A stretch of 64,000 nt of DNA from Jiulongibacter sp024742395. GTDB taxonomy: Bacteria > Bacteroidota > Bacteroidia > Cytophagales > Spirosomataceae. The stretch covers positions 4,464,001 through 4,528,000 of the forward strand of contig OZ252236.1 of NCBI GenBank assembly GCA_965249455.1, in the 5' to 3' direction. The position numbers and the translations under genes are program-made. Below, piece after piece: positions 1 to 7,383 of the stretch (positions within the stretch are counted from its first letter, which is position 1; each line of letters opens with the position of its first letter). The notes beneath the pieces are model-generated. The model made no database searches, was not told the DNA's origin, and was given only the letters and a program-made list of their open reading frames with translations.

Positions 1-23
1 TAACGCAAATTGGATAGATTAAA

Positions 24-584
24 ATGGCTACAGGAAAACCCAAAAATATTAGCATAAACTGCAGAGGTTGTAAAGAAACCTTTGAAACAGAAGCACGTCC
101 TCTTTTAAAATACTATGAAAAAGAAGTAAGTTTTACCTGCCCAAACTGCCAAAAGGGCGTAAAAATCCTTGTCGATAAAAACCTGCTGACTTATGGAGAA
201 GTGATAGCAGATCACACAAGGATATTCATCAGAAATGAATCACAATGGGTAGATGACCAATACGGAAAACTCATGAACCTTGAGACAAAAAGTGAATTGG
301 AATTAAAGGTAGGTCTGAATTGTATAGGCAGAAATCCGGAGTTTCAGCCAGATTGTTTTTCAATTAAAATTGATTCTGAGGACAGGCTTATCTCCAGGTC
401 TCATTGTCTGGTTTATGTTGAAAAAAAGAACGAAAAATTCGCTTATTCACTAAAAGACTTCAACAGCTCAAACGGAACTTATCTTAATCAAGAAAAACTG
501 CACAGTTTTGATGAAATCTACTTAAAAAATGGAGATCTCATAAGGATTGGAACGAGCTCTTTCAGATTTCAAATTAATCTTTGA
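24..584 (+). CDS. Zinc-ribbon plus FHA-domain protein
   Basis: Seen: the N-terminus has two CxxC pairs (C13/C16 and C39/C42) that form a likely zinc ribbon. The C-terminal half (about residues 97-185) has the FHA signature: a GR near the start, then SRSH, then SNGTYLN. Known: FHA domains bind phosphothreonine peptides, usually on Ser/Thr kinases or their substrates. Inferred: this cytoplasmic protein (no signal peptide or TM segment) reads phosphorylation by the kinase encoded at 2522-4213, opposed by the PP2C phosphatase at 1788. It is the first complete gene of a same-strand cluster. A TAA at bases 1-3 may end an upstream gene outside the window, so the operon may start further left. Confidence 0.85.
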   Translation: MATGKPKNISINCRGCKETFETEARPLLKYYEKEVSFTCPNCQKGVKILVDKNLLTYGEVIADHTRIFIRNESQWVDDQYGKLMNLETKSELELKVGLNCIGRNPEFQPDCFSIKIDSEDRLISRSHCLVYVEKKNEKFAYSLKDFNSSNGTYLNQEKLHSFDEIYLKNGDLIRIGTSSFRFQINL

Positions 585-676
585 GGCCTCATGTATAAAC
601 ATCCGCACTACATGTAGAAAGTTTCTTATTGAGAAATATTTAGATGACTTTCGAATAACACAAAAGAAAACTAATA

Positions 677-1312
677 ATGGAATCAACTAATCAGAAAACA
701 ACCGTAATTCCAACTACGGGGCGTTCAAGAGAGAACAAAACCATTAGATTAAAAAATCTAAAACCTAATCAAGTTTCTCTGCTTAATAGCACATTAGCAG
801 GGGTTTCTGGTATTTCACTTGGAGCCTTGTTAATGAATTTCATCCCAAAACCCGTGAGCTCCGATGACCTGGAAGACCCTGTGGACGAAAAAGGAGAAGC
901 CGTAGAAGTACCTGTTCACACAAATGGATCTTTTTCAGACTCTGTCAATGACACAATGAGCTTTTCCGATGCTTTTAAAGAAGCCAGAGAGCAGCTAGGG
1001 CCCGGAGGTCTTTTTGAATGGCATGGGCAGACTTACAGCACTTTTCATGAGAATGAATGGCAGACAGCCCCAATAGAAATAAAGGTGGATTCATACAAAG
1101 TCATTGTAGAAAATCATGAGGAAGCCGAAATCGTAGACGAGAGCGACATTCTTGATATTCTTAATGACGAATACTCTGAAATAGAGGAGATAGATATTGT
1201 TAATGATACAGAAGACATGATTATCAATGAAGTTCCGGATGATTCAGAGATTCTTCATGTCATAGAGGATTCATCTGACGAGGCAGATTTTGACGATCCA
1301 TTACACGGCTAA
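677..1312 (+). CDS. Single-TM protein with acidic C-terminal tail, function unknown
   Basis: I do not recognise a family. Visible are a Thr/Arg/Lys-rich N-terminal stretch of about 30 residues, one hydrophobic segment around residues 33-56, a central part with aromatic residues (FEWHGQTYSTFHENEW), and a C-terminal third dominated by Asp and Glu. The basic N-terminus before the hydrophobic segment suggests an inner-membrane anchor. The N-terminal threonines (TTVIPTTGRSRENKT) could be phosphorylation targets that the neighbouring FHA protein binds; that is inference. It lies between the FHA gene and a small lipoprotein in the signalling cluster, 17 bp before the latter. A calcium-binding or charge-scaffold role for the tail is possible but unproven. 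Confidence 0.7.
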   Translation: MESTNQKTTVIPTTGRSRENKTIRLKNLKPNQVSLLNSTLAGVSGISLGALLMNFIPKPVSSDDLEDPVDEKGEAVEVPVHTNGSFSDSVNDTMSFSDAFKEAREQLGPGGLFEWHGQTYSTFHENEWQTAPIEIKVDSYKVIVENHEEAEIVDESDILDILNDEYSEIEEIDIVNDTEDMIINEVPDDSEILHVIEDSSDEADFDDPLHG

Positions 1313-1329
1313 TTTAAAAACTAGAAAAC

Positions 1330-1761
1330 ATGAAAAAACTAATAATTCTTTCTGCATTCGCTCTACTTATAGCTTCATGTGTAAAACAACCAGTTAAATA
1401 TGTGGAAGTGGTTAAAGAAGTACCAAAAGTAGAGATGGTAACGCTGGGAATATTATCACAAACAAATAAGAACCAGGAATACGAAGATTTCTTTCTGGTC
1501 ATTGATGGCAAAACTTACAGTTGGAAAATTGATGAACCTGGCAAGAAAGTCATGCGGAATATTGAGCTCACAAAAGGCCAGCATGAATACGAGTTAACAG
1601 TTAAGTCAAAAATTAATACATCTGACGGTAACCGTATGATTGTAGGAAGTAGCTCTGGTATCTTGACTATGCTTGATAGTAAAAACATGAAGTTGGTTTG
1701 GGACCGCAAAATGGATGACAACATCTATAAAGTTAGCCTGCAAAAAGTAACACTTAATTAG
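1330..1761 (+). CDS. Small lipoprotein, function unknown
   Basis: The N-terminus is a lipoprotein signal: charged MKK, a hydrophobic core and the lipobox IASC, with Cys17 as the predicted lipidated residue. A Val/Lys/Glu-rich linker (VKYVEVVKEVPKVE) follows, then a domain of roughly 100 residues that looks beta-rich and has no family I recognise. The gene sits between the acidic TM protein and the PP2C gene on the same strand. An envelope-anchored sensor or adaptor feeding the cytoplasmic phosphatase/kinase pair is a reasonable guess from context only. Confidence 0.75.
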   Translation: MKKLIILSAFALLIASCVKQPVKYVEVVKEVPKVEMVTLGILSQTNKNQEYEDFFLVIDGKTYSWKIDEPGKKVMRNIELTKGQHEYELTVKSKINTSDGNRMIVGSSSGILTMLDSKNMKLVWDRKMDDNIYKVSLQKVTLN

Positions 1762-1787
1762 AAAGTTTATTGAATTAAATCAAAGTT

Positions 1788-2513
1788 GTGAAATTTCAAG
1801 ACACTCATTCTTATAGCCACATTGGCCAAAGAAGTAATCAGGAAGACAGTTTGTTCCATGACCAGAGCATCCTGATAGTTTCTGATGGTGTAGGTGGTGA
1901 AGCAAAAGGTGAAATGGCCTCTAAAACGGTAGTTAACAGTTTTAAGGATTTCTATCTGTACAGGCTAATAGAAGCCAATAATTTAGATAACCTGGCAGAG
2001 GAGGCCACTTTTTATATTTCCTTAAGCTTAAATAACCTTAAGAATGACAACATTCTTTATGAAGGTATGGCGGCTACTTTAGCCACCGCATATTTTGTAG
2101 ATGAGCACATAGCCTGTACCCATATAGGAGATAGCAGAATTTATCACTTCTCTGGTGATGGACAGCTAAAATGGCGTTCAAGAGACCACTCCCTGGTACA
2201 GGAGCTTGTTGAGGCGGAGATAATAACTGCCGATGAAGCTGTCGTTCATCCACAAAAAAATGTAATCACCCGGGTGCTACAAGCAAAAGAAAATAACAAG
2301 GTAAGACCAGAGATTTATACACTTAGTAATCTGGAACCTGGTGATAGGTTATTCTTGTGTACAGATGGTGTTTTAGAAGCTTGGAACGATGCTTCTTTGC
2401 AGTCTTTGTTTAGCCTAAAAACTTCAAATTCTGAGCTTTTAGAGACTATTGAAAAAAAATGCTGCCAAATCTCAAAAGATAACAATACGGCCATCATTAC
2501 TACTTTAACTTGA
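1788..2513 (+). CDS. PP2C-family protein Ser/Thr phosphatase
   Basis: The protein (241 aa, cytoplasmic) has the whole PP2C motif series: RSNQEDSLF near the N-terminus, VSDGVGG, MAATLATAYF, HIGDSRIY, the RDHSLVQELV region, CTDGVLE, and a final DNNTAIITTL. The acidic residues of VSDG, CTDG and DNN are those that coordinate the two metal ions in this family. The start codon is GTG at 1788, 26 bp after the lipoprotein stop; no ATG fits the homologous N-terminus. The stop is 8 bp before the kinase ATG, so the two are almost certainly cotranscribed as an antagonistic kinase/phosphatase pair. It resembles the stand-alone PppA/Stp type, without a TM segment. Confidence 0.93.
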   Translation: MKFQDTHSYSHIGQRSNQEDSLFHDQSILIVSDGVGGEAKGEMASKTVVNSFKDFYLYRLIEANNLDNLAEEATFYISLSLNNLKNDNILYEGMAATLATAYFVDEHIACTHIGDSRIYHFSGDGQLKWRSRDHSLVQELVEAEIITADEAVVHPQKNVITRVLQAKENNKVRPEIYTLSNLEPGDRLFLCTDGVLEAWNDASLQSLFSLKTSNSELLETIEKKCCQISKDNNTAIITTLT

Positions 2514-2521
2514 TTGGTAAA

Positions 2522-4213
2522 ATGACCCAAAAAGAATTTCTTGAAAGATATAAATGGAATGGAGCCAAAGACAAAATTGGTGCCGGAGGGTTTGGAAAAA
2601 TCTTTAAGGCAAAAGATTTAGTGCGTGAAAGGCATGTGGCTATAAAAAGTGCCTTTGTTGGAGATCACAAGTTTACACTCAAAAGGGAGGTAGAACTGGC
2701 CAATGAATTAGAGCCAAATAAAAATGTACTTCGTTACGAAAATTATTACCGATTTGAAGTAAGTAATGAGCTGATAGACTATGCCATTATGCCCTACTAT
2801 GAGTTTGGCAATTTGTCGACCTTAATAAAAAACGGAAAGCTCACTAAGAAAGATAAATTTGAAATCACTAAGGGCATTCTTTCTGGTGTTTACCATCTTC
2901 ACAAAAATAAAATTGTACACCGGGATCTAAAACCATCCAATATTCTAATTGACAGAAAAGAAAACAGCTGGATTCCCATTCTTGCAGATTTTGGTCTCAG
3001 TAAGCTTGGAGTAAATGAAGCTGAAAGCATTTCAAATTCTTCAGTGGGCAGATCTCTTCCTTATGCTGCACCTGAACAGTTGATTAAGGATGGGAAAATT
3101 GGATCTAACACTGATATCTGGGCAATCGGTGCTATTATTTATGAAATTTTCGCAGAAAAAAGAGCCTTCTCCTCCAATGAAGACAATACCAGCTCTGTGG
3201 ATGTAGAGCTTTTTCAAAAGATTACTAAGGCTCATTTACCCAAAGATCTAAATGCCCTCCCTGGCATCATTCAGGAAATAATACGGGCTTGCCTTGTTTT
3301 AGAGCCAAAGAAAAGAGCCGACGTAGAAAATCTTATAATACTACTTAATGCCCACCTTGAAAGAGAGAAAGAAACAAATGCTGATTCAAATCTTGATGAA
3401 AAGACACTCTTAATAGATCAAATACCTTTGGTGGATGAGCCTCTAACTGTTAAAAGGCAAAATAAAGCATCATTTCTGTATTTGGGTATTGCTGCCCTCC
3501 TGATAACAGCTTTGCTGTTTAGCCTGAAAGACAAGTTTGTTTCCACAACTTCAGAAAAAGATTCTTCTGTTAAGATAGAAAAGAAAGGATCACCTTCATC
3601 TGAAAAAATTACGTTGGCCTCAAACAAGGAGGCCAAAACCCGAGAAACCAACTCAAATAAAACAATTGAAACTGTAGTTAAATCCAATTCAAACAACCTC
3701 AGTAAAAAAGTTGATACTGAAACCAACGTAGGCAATGACACGCCCGTGACTAAGGAGGCGAACAAGTTAGATGAAAATAATAAAAACGCTGAGTCCGGCA
3801 CAGGACTAAAAATAGCGACCAACAAAGGTGCAGAAAGTTCAACCTTCAGAGAAGGGGAAAGAGTTACTCTTTACTATATGGTTAACAGACCCTCATATAT
3901 ACGATTTATTTACAAGCAGGCCGACGGGCAACTGATTTTATTGGATGATAACCTTTACGTACCCTCAGAAAGTTTGGGCAAATGGGTTCAAACCAACCAG
4001 TTTGTTTGCCGGCCTCCATTCGGAACAGAAAACTTAACTGCTTTTGCTTCACCTGAGCCCTTTGAGTTTTTAGGTGACCCTGGTACTATACTTGATTTAC
4101 CCCTGGAAGCCATTACCAGAAAAGCTAAAACACGTGGGCTGGTAGCTGAAAGAAAATACAATGTTGAATCTAAATCAATTGCAATAATTACTGAAGCTAG
4201 GACACCTAATTGA
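2522..4213 (+). CDS. Transmembrane Ser/Thr protein kinase with C-terminal DUF4384-like domain
   Basis: A Hanks-type kinase domain fills about residues 15-280: Gly-rich loop GAGGFG (20-25), VAIK Lys42, HRD at 133-135 in HRDLKPSN, DFG at 156-158, an APE-type motif in YAAPEQL and TDIWAIGAIIYE. All key catalytic residues are present. A single TM segment (about 315-334, FLYLGIAALLITALLF) follows, then a low-complexity Lys/Ser/Asn/Glu linker of about 110 residues, then a C-terminal domain beginning FREGERVTLYYMVNRPSYI that resembles DUF4384, a domain often found with bacterial caspases and kinases. Topology puts the kinase in the cytoplasm and DUF4384 in the periplasm. A TTG at 2510 overlaps the phosphatase stop, but ATG 2522 is preferred. 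Confidence 0.93.
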   Translation: MTQKEFLERYKWNGAKDKIGAGGFGKIFKAKDLVRERHVAIKSAFVGDHKFTLKREVELANELEPNKNVLRYENYYRFEVSNELIDYAIMPYYEFGNLSTLIKNGKLTKKDKFEITKGILSGVYHLHKNKIVHRDLKPSNILIDRKENSWIPILADFGLSKLGVNEAESISNSSVGRSLPYAAPEQLIKDGKIGSNTDIWAIGAIIYEIFAEKRAFSSNEDNTSSVDVELFQKITKAHLPKDLNALPGIIQEIIRACLVLEPKKRADVENLIILLNAHLEREKETNADSNLDEKTLLIDQIPLVDEPLTVKRQNKASFLYLGIAALLITALLFSLKDKFVSTTSEKDSSVKIEKKGSPSSEKITLASNKEAKTRETNSNKTIETVVKSNSNNLSKKVDTETNVGNDTPVTKEANKLDENNKNAESGTGLKIATNKGAESSTFREGERVTLYYMVNRPSYIRFIYKQADGQLILLDDNLYVPSESLGKWVQTNQFVCRPPFGTENLTAFASPEPFEFLGDPGTILDLPLEAITRKAKTRGLVAERKYNVESKSIAIITEARTPN

Positions 4214-4265
4214 GTGTATTAAATCAGAGATCATTGATGAATTGAAATCAAAACTATCTAAAATC

Positions 4266-5381
4266 ATGAAAATAAGACATTTTATTGCTTGTAATCTCAT
4301 CGTTTTTATGGCCTTTGCTCAGAGCAGAGGTTTAGAGAGAGTTGCAGACACCAACAAAGCTTTTGATAGTGAAAAGAGAATCGCCCTTGTCATTGGCAAC
4401 ACCAATTACGCTCGAGCAGACTCACAATTGGAAAACCCCGAAAACGACGCCGAAGATATGGCTGCCGCACTTGAGTATTTAGGATTTGATGTTATCAAAA
4501 AAACAGATCTTACTTTAAAAGAATTTAAGCGGAGTGTCGATGAGTTTGGTAGAAATCTTGATAAATACAACGTTGCCCTATTTTATTATTCTGGTCATGG
4601 GCTGCAGTTTGAAGGAGAAAATTATTTGGTTCCTATTGATGCAAGTATACAGAACTATTACGACATCGAGTATGATTGCGTAGCATTGGGCAGAATCATG
4701 GGAAAAATGAAGGCAGCAAATGTAAAGAACAATATTGTTATGCTTGATGCCTGCCGAAACAATCCGTTTCCCAAATCTTCAGGAACACGAGCATTGGTTG
4801 CAAATGGACTCGTTATACCTAATAATCCGGCCGGTACGGCGGTTATTTTCTCTACTGAAGAAGGGAGAACTGCCGATGATGCTTCGCAGCAACGAAACGG
4901 ATTATTCACCGGAGAGCTTCTTCAACATATAAAAACCCCAGACATTTCTTTAAGCGAAATAGTGAGTAGAACCAGGCTTGGGGTTTATAATAAGAGCAAT
5001 GGACTTCAGATTCCTTCAGACTATAATAAGATGTTGGGAAGCTTTTATTTCATAAAAACGGATAAGTCTCTAGAAACAAAACAACTGGCCTTAGAAAAGT
5101 TGATAGACGAAGGGGTACAAGCTTGTGAAAATAATGAACGTGAACTGGCTATTGATAAATTTCGGGAAGCTAATATTTTAAAAGTAAAGTATGGCATTAC
5201 AGACGAACGAATGGAGACTTATGTTAAAGAGTATCATTCAAAGGCAGATAAGTTTTTTGAGTATGAAGAATACCACATTGCAAAAGGATGGTATGAAGTA
5301 GCCCTATCTATCCAAGACCAGTCAGAACTCCAGAAAAAGATCATTCTTTGTGACGAAAAGCTCAATAAAAATGAAAAATAA
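4266..5381 (+). CDS. Secreted caspase-family (peptidase C14-like) protease
   Basis: Start ATG 4266 gives a clean signal peptide (MKIRHFIACNLIVFMAFAQS); the in-frame TTG at 4242 would add eight residues. A caspase p20-like fold follows: IALVIGNTNYA, the LENPENDAEDM region, then the catalytic pair His111 in YYSGHGLQ and Cys163 in MLDACRNNPF. Both catalytic residues are present, so it should be active. The C-terminal ~110 residues are charged and helical with TPR-like repeats (ELAIDKFREAN, EEYHIAKGWYEVAL). Known: bacterial C14 enzymes cleave after basic residues and often act in signalling or cell death. The signal peptide means it acts in the periplasm, the same side as the kinase DUF4384 domain. 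It overlaps the next gene by 11 bp. Confidence 0.9.
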   Translation: MKIRHFIACNLIVFMAFAQSRGLERVADTNKAFDSEKRIALVIGNTNYARADSQLENPENDAEDMAAALEYLGFDVIKKTDLTLKEFKRSVDEFGRNLDKYNVALFYYSGHGLQFEGENYLVPIDASIQNYYDIEYDCVALGRIMGKMKAANVKNNIVMLDACRNNPFPKSSGTRALVANGLVIPNNPAGTAVIFSTEEGRTADDASQQRNGLFTGELLQHIKTPDISLSEIVSRTRLGVYNKSNGLQIPSDYNKMLGSFYFIKTDKSLETKQLALEKLIDEGVQACENNERELAIDKFREANILKVKYGITDERMETYVKEYHSKADKFFEYEEYHIAKGWYEVALSIQDQSELQKKIILCDEKLNKNEK

Positions 5382-6321
5382 TTACCTCTTTCTCACTTTA
5401 CTCATCTCTATATTTGGGTTTTGCCTACCGAGAGTATCTGCTGCTTCCAGTACCTATCATTCTTATATTCTGGCAGATGAATACGATGAATTAAAATCTG
5501 CCGGCGACAAATTTTTCGATTCAGGGGAATATAAGAGAGCAAGATTGAAATACCTTGCCTGCTTAGAAGTACCCGGCTATAATTCAGACAATTACGCCTC
5601 AAACCGAGCTCTTACATGCCAAAAAGCCATTGAATTAAAGTCTAAAGCAGAAGCGGCTCTTTCAGACAATGAATTAAAGTCAGCTTTAGAAGCTTACGAA
5701 GAAATCGTATTGTATATCAATCCACAAGATCAAAAAATCAAGAAAGAACTAGGATTTATATATGATAGATTGGGAGATACCGCCATGAACTCGAATGAAA
5801 TAATAATTGCCAAAGATTATTATCAAAAATCACTTAGATACTTCCCTTCGAAGCTAACAGAAGAAAAAATTCAAACTTACGAGAGTCAGATAGCAAAAGA
5901 GCAAGGGCAAAAAGCATCTTTAACCGATCAGCCTTTAGTAGCCTCTGCACGAACAATCCCGAAGGTAAACTCAGGCAAAAAATTTGTCCCTGTAATTGCC
6001 AGCACCACAGTAGGTCTGGCAAGTTTTATTTGGGTTGAAAGTCTGAATAAAACCTGGAACACTCATTTGGCAGATTTATCAAAATCGTATCAAAGTGGAA
6101 ATAGCAGTGAATACAAAAACCAATATCAAGAAACCTCCACTTTTCATAGCAAGCAAGGACTTAGAAACGCACTAATGGTAACCTCTGGAGTAGCTCTTTT
6201 AGCCGATATATACTTCCTGTTAAATACTAAGAAAAGGACTTTGGGATCTCTTCACCTTCATCCAGCAGGATTCGCGGCTACATTAACGATTGGTGATTTT
6301 TCCTTTCGTTCTAAGCCATAA
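5371..6321 (+). CDS. TPR-like protein with signal peptide and two C-terminal hydrophobic segments
   Basis: Start ATG 5371 lies inside the end of the caspase gene (11 bp overlap) and gives a signal peptide ending near PRVSA. The first half is helical with TPR-like repeats (LKSAGDKFFDSGEYKRARLKYLACLE, ALSDNELKSALEAYEEIVLY, AKDYYQKSLRYFPSK). The second half has hydrophobic segments around FVPVIASTTVGLASFIWV and LMVTSGVALLADIYFLL. The repeats resemble the C-terminal extension of the caspase immediately upstream (shared EYxxAKxxYxxAL pattern), suggesting duplication or a shared interaction surface. Role unknown; a membrane scaffold that docks the caspase is a plausible inference from the overlap and order. 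Confidence 0.8.
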   Translation: MKNNYLFLTLLISIFGFCLPRVSAASSTYHSYILADEYDELKSAGDKFFDSGEYKRARLKYLACLEVPGYNSDNYASNRALTCQKAIELKSKAEAALSDNELKSALEAYEEIVLYINPQDQKIKKELGFIYDRLGDTAMNSNEIIIAKDYYQKSLRYFPSKLTEEKIQTYESQIAKEQGQKASLTDQPLVASARTIPKVNSGKKFVPVIASTTVGLASFIWVESLNKTWNTHLADLSKSYQSGNSSEYKNQYQETSTFHSKQGLRNALMVTSGVALLADIYFLLNTKKRTLGSLHLHPAGFAATLTIGDFSFRSKP

Positions 6322-6335
6322 ACTATAGATTTAAA

Positions 6336-7313
6336 ATGAAAAAGATTTTACTACTATTATTCTTTGCATTGTGGGGTTTGGGATGTGAAAAATGGGAACT
6401 CCCAGACTTTCAAACCATTGAAAATGAGACAAACCAAGTTCCAGAACCTGAACCACAGCCAGAACCTGAGCCTCTACTAAATATGATTACTATTCCTGGT
6501 GGCACTTTCCAAATGGGATCAAACAATGCAGGAACCAGCGAAAAACCAGTTCATACAGTGACAGTTTCGACTTTTCAGATGAGTAAAACTGAGGTAACAG
6601 TTAAACAATTCAGAGAATTTATTAATGATACTGGTTACAAACCAGTTTCTGAAACAGGAGGTGGGAGTTACTTTTACAATGGAGCAAAAGACCAGTGGGA
6701 AATCCATACGAATGTCACCTGGAAAAACGATGCCAGTGGACAGAACCTGGCCAATGAAACACATCCGGTTCTACACATTAGCTATAATGATGCCCTTGAA
6801 TTTTGTTCGTGGTTAAGCAAAAAAGAGGGTAAAAGATATAGACTTCCCACAGAAGCAGAATGGGAGTATGCTGCCGGCGGAGGAAGTTCTCACTTTATGT
6901 ATAGCTGGGGAAATGGCTCTCCTCCCCAACAGGTTTCCAACATTGCTGATGTAACCTTTGCTGAAGCCTTCTCTGTTGCACAAAATGGCTCAAATATCTT
7001 CATTAACTATTACGATAACTTTATTTATACTGCACCAGTAGCTAGTTTCACACCAAATTCATTTGGCTTGTATGATATGACCGGTAATGTTAAAGAGTGG
7101 TGTCAGGATTGGGTAGATTGGGAATATTACAGTAAAAGTCCAGTTCTAAACCCTTCAGGGCCGGCTAGCCCTTCCGGAGACAATTATAAGGTGATACGTG
7201 GAGGCTATTGGTATGCAAAACCTTTTGAAACTTCCAATTATACCCGATGGGGTGCTACGGTTAATTTCCGATCACACCATTTGGGATTGAGAATTGTAGC
7301 CGAAGTAAATTAA
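6336..7313 (+). CDS. FGE-sulfatase-fold (SUMF1-like) lipoprotein, probably not a catalytic FGE
   Basis: Lipoprotein signal with lipobox GLGC (Cys17), then a Pro/Glu linker (PEPEPQPEPEP), then a full formylglycine-generating-enzyme-fold domain: MITIPGGTFQMGS, SKTEVTVKQFREF, RLPTEAEWEYAA, YDMTGNVKEWCQDW, and a C-terminal VIRGGYWY...LGLRIV. In active aerobic FGE the segment after the GGS/GGY motif carries two copper-binding cysteines; here it reads GGYWYAKPFETSNYTRWGA with none. So this is most likely a binding/adhesin use of the fold, not an enzyme that activates sulfatases. Last gene of the cluster, 14 bp after the TPR gene, and convergent with tolC. Confidence 0.88.
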   Translation: MKKILLLLFFALWGLGCEKWELPDFQTIENETNQVPEPEPQPEPEPLLNMITIPGGTFQMGSNNAGTSEKPVHTVTVSTFQMSKTEVTVKQFREFINDTGYKPVSETGGGSYFYNGAKDQWEIHTNVTWKNDASGQNLANETHPVLHISYNDALEFCSWLSKKEGKRYRLPTEAEWEYAAGGGSSHFMYSWGNGSPPQQVSNIADVTFAEAFSVAQNGSNIFINYYDNFIYTAPVASFTPNSFGLYDMTGNVKEWCQDWVDWEYYSKSPVLNPSGPASPSGDNYKVIRGGYWYAKPFETSNYTRWGATVNFRSHHLGLRIVAEVN

Positions 7314-7383
7314 AGAACCTCGGTCTATTGTTCCTTCGTTGTTCATAAAATCAGACACTTCTGAGTTACCTGTTTTCTACCAT

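Noticed and set aside
3418..3825. An antisense open frame within the kinase gene
   Set aside because: It lies opposite the low-complexity linker of the kinase, where reverse frames stay open by composition; no domain or start signal.
1..7313. Cluster as a type VI secretion regulatory module
   Set aside because: Kinase/PP2C/FHA occur in type VI loci, but no Tss gene is in the window and the caspase, TPR and DUF4384 parts are not typical. Genes left of base 1 could change this.
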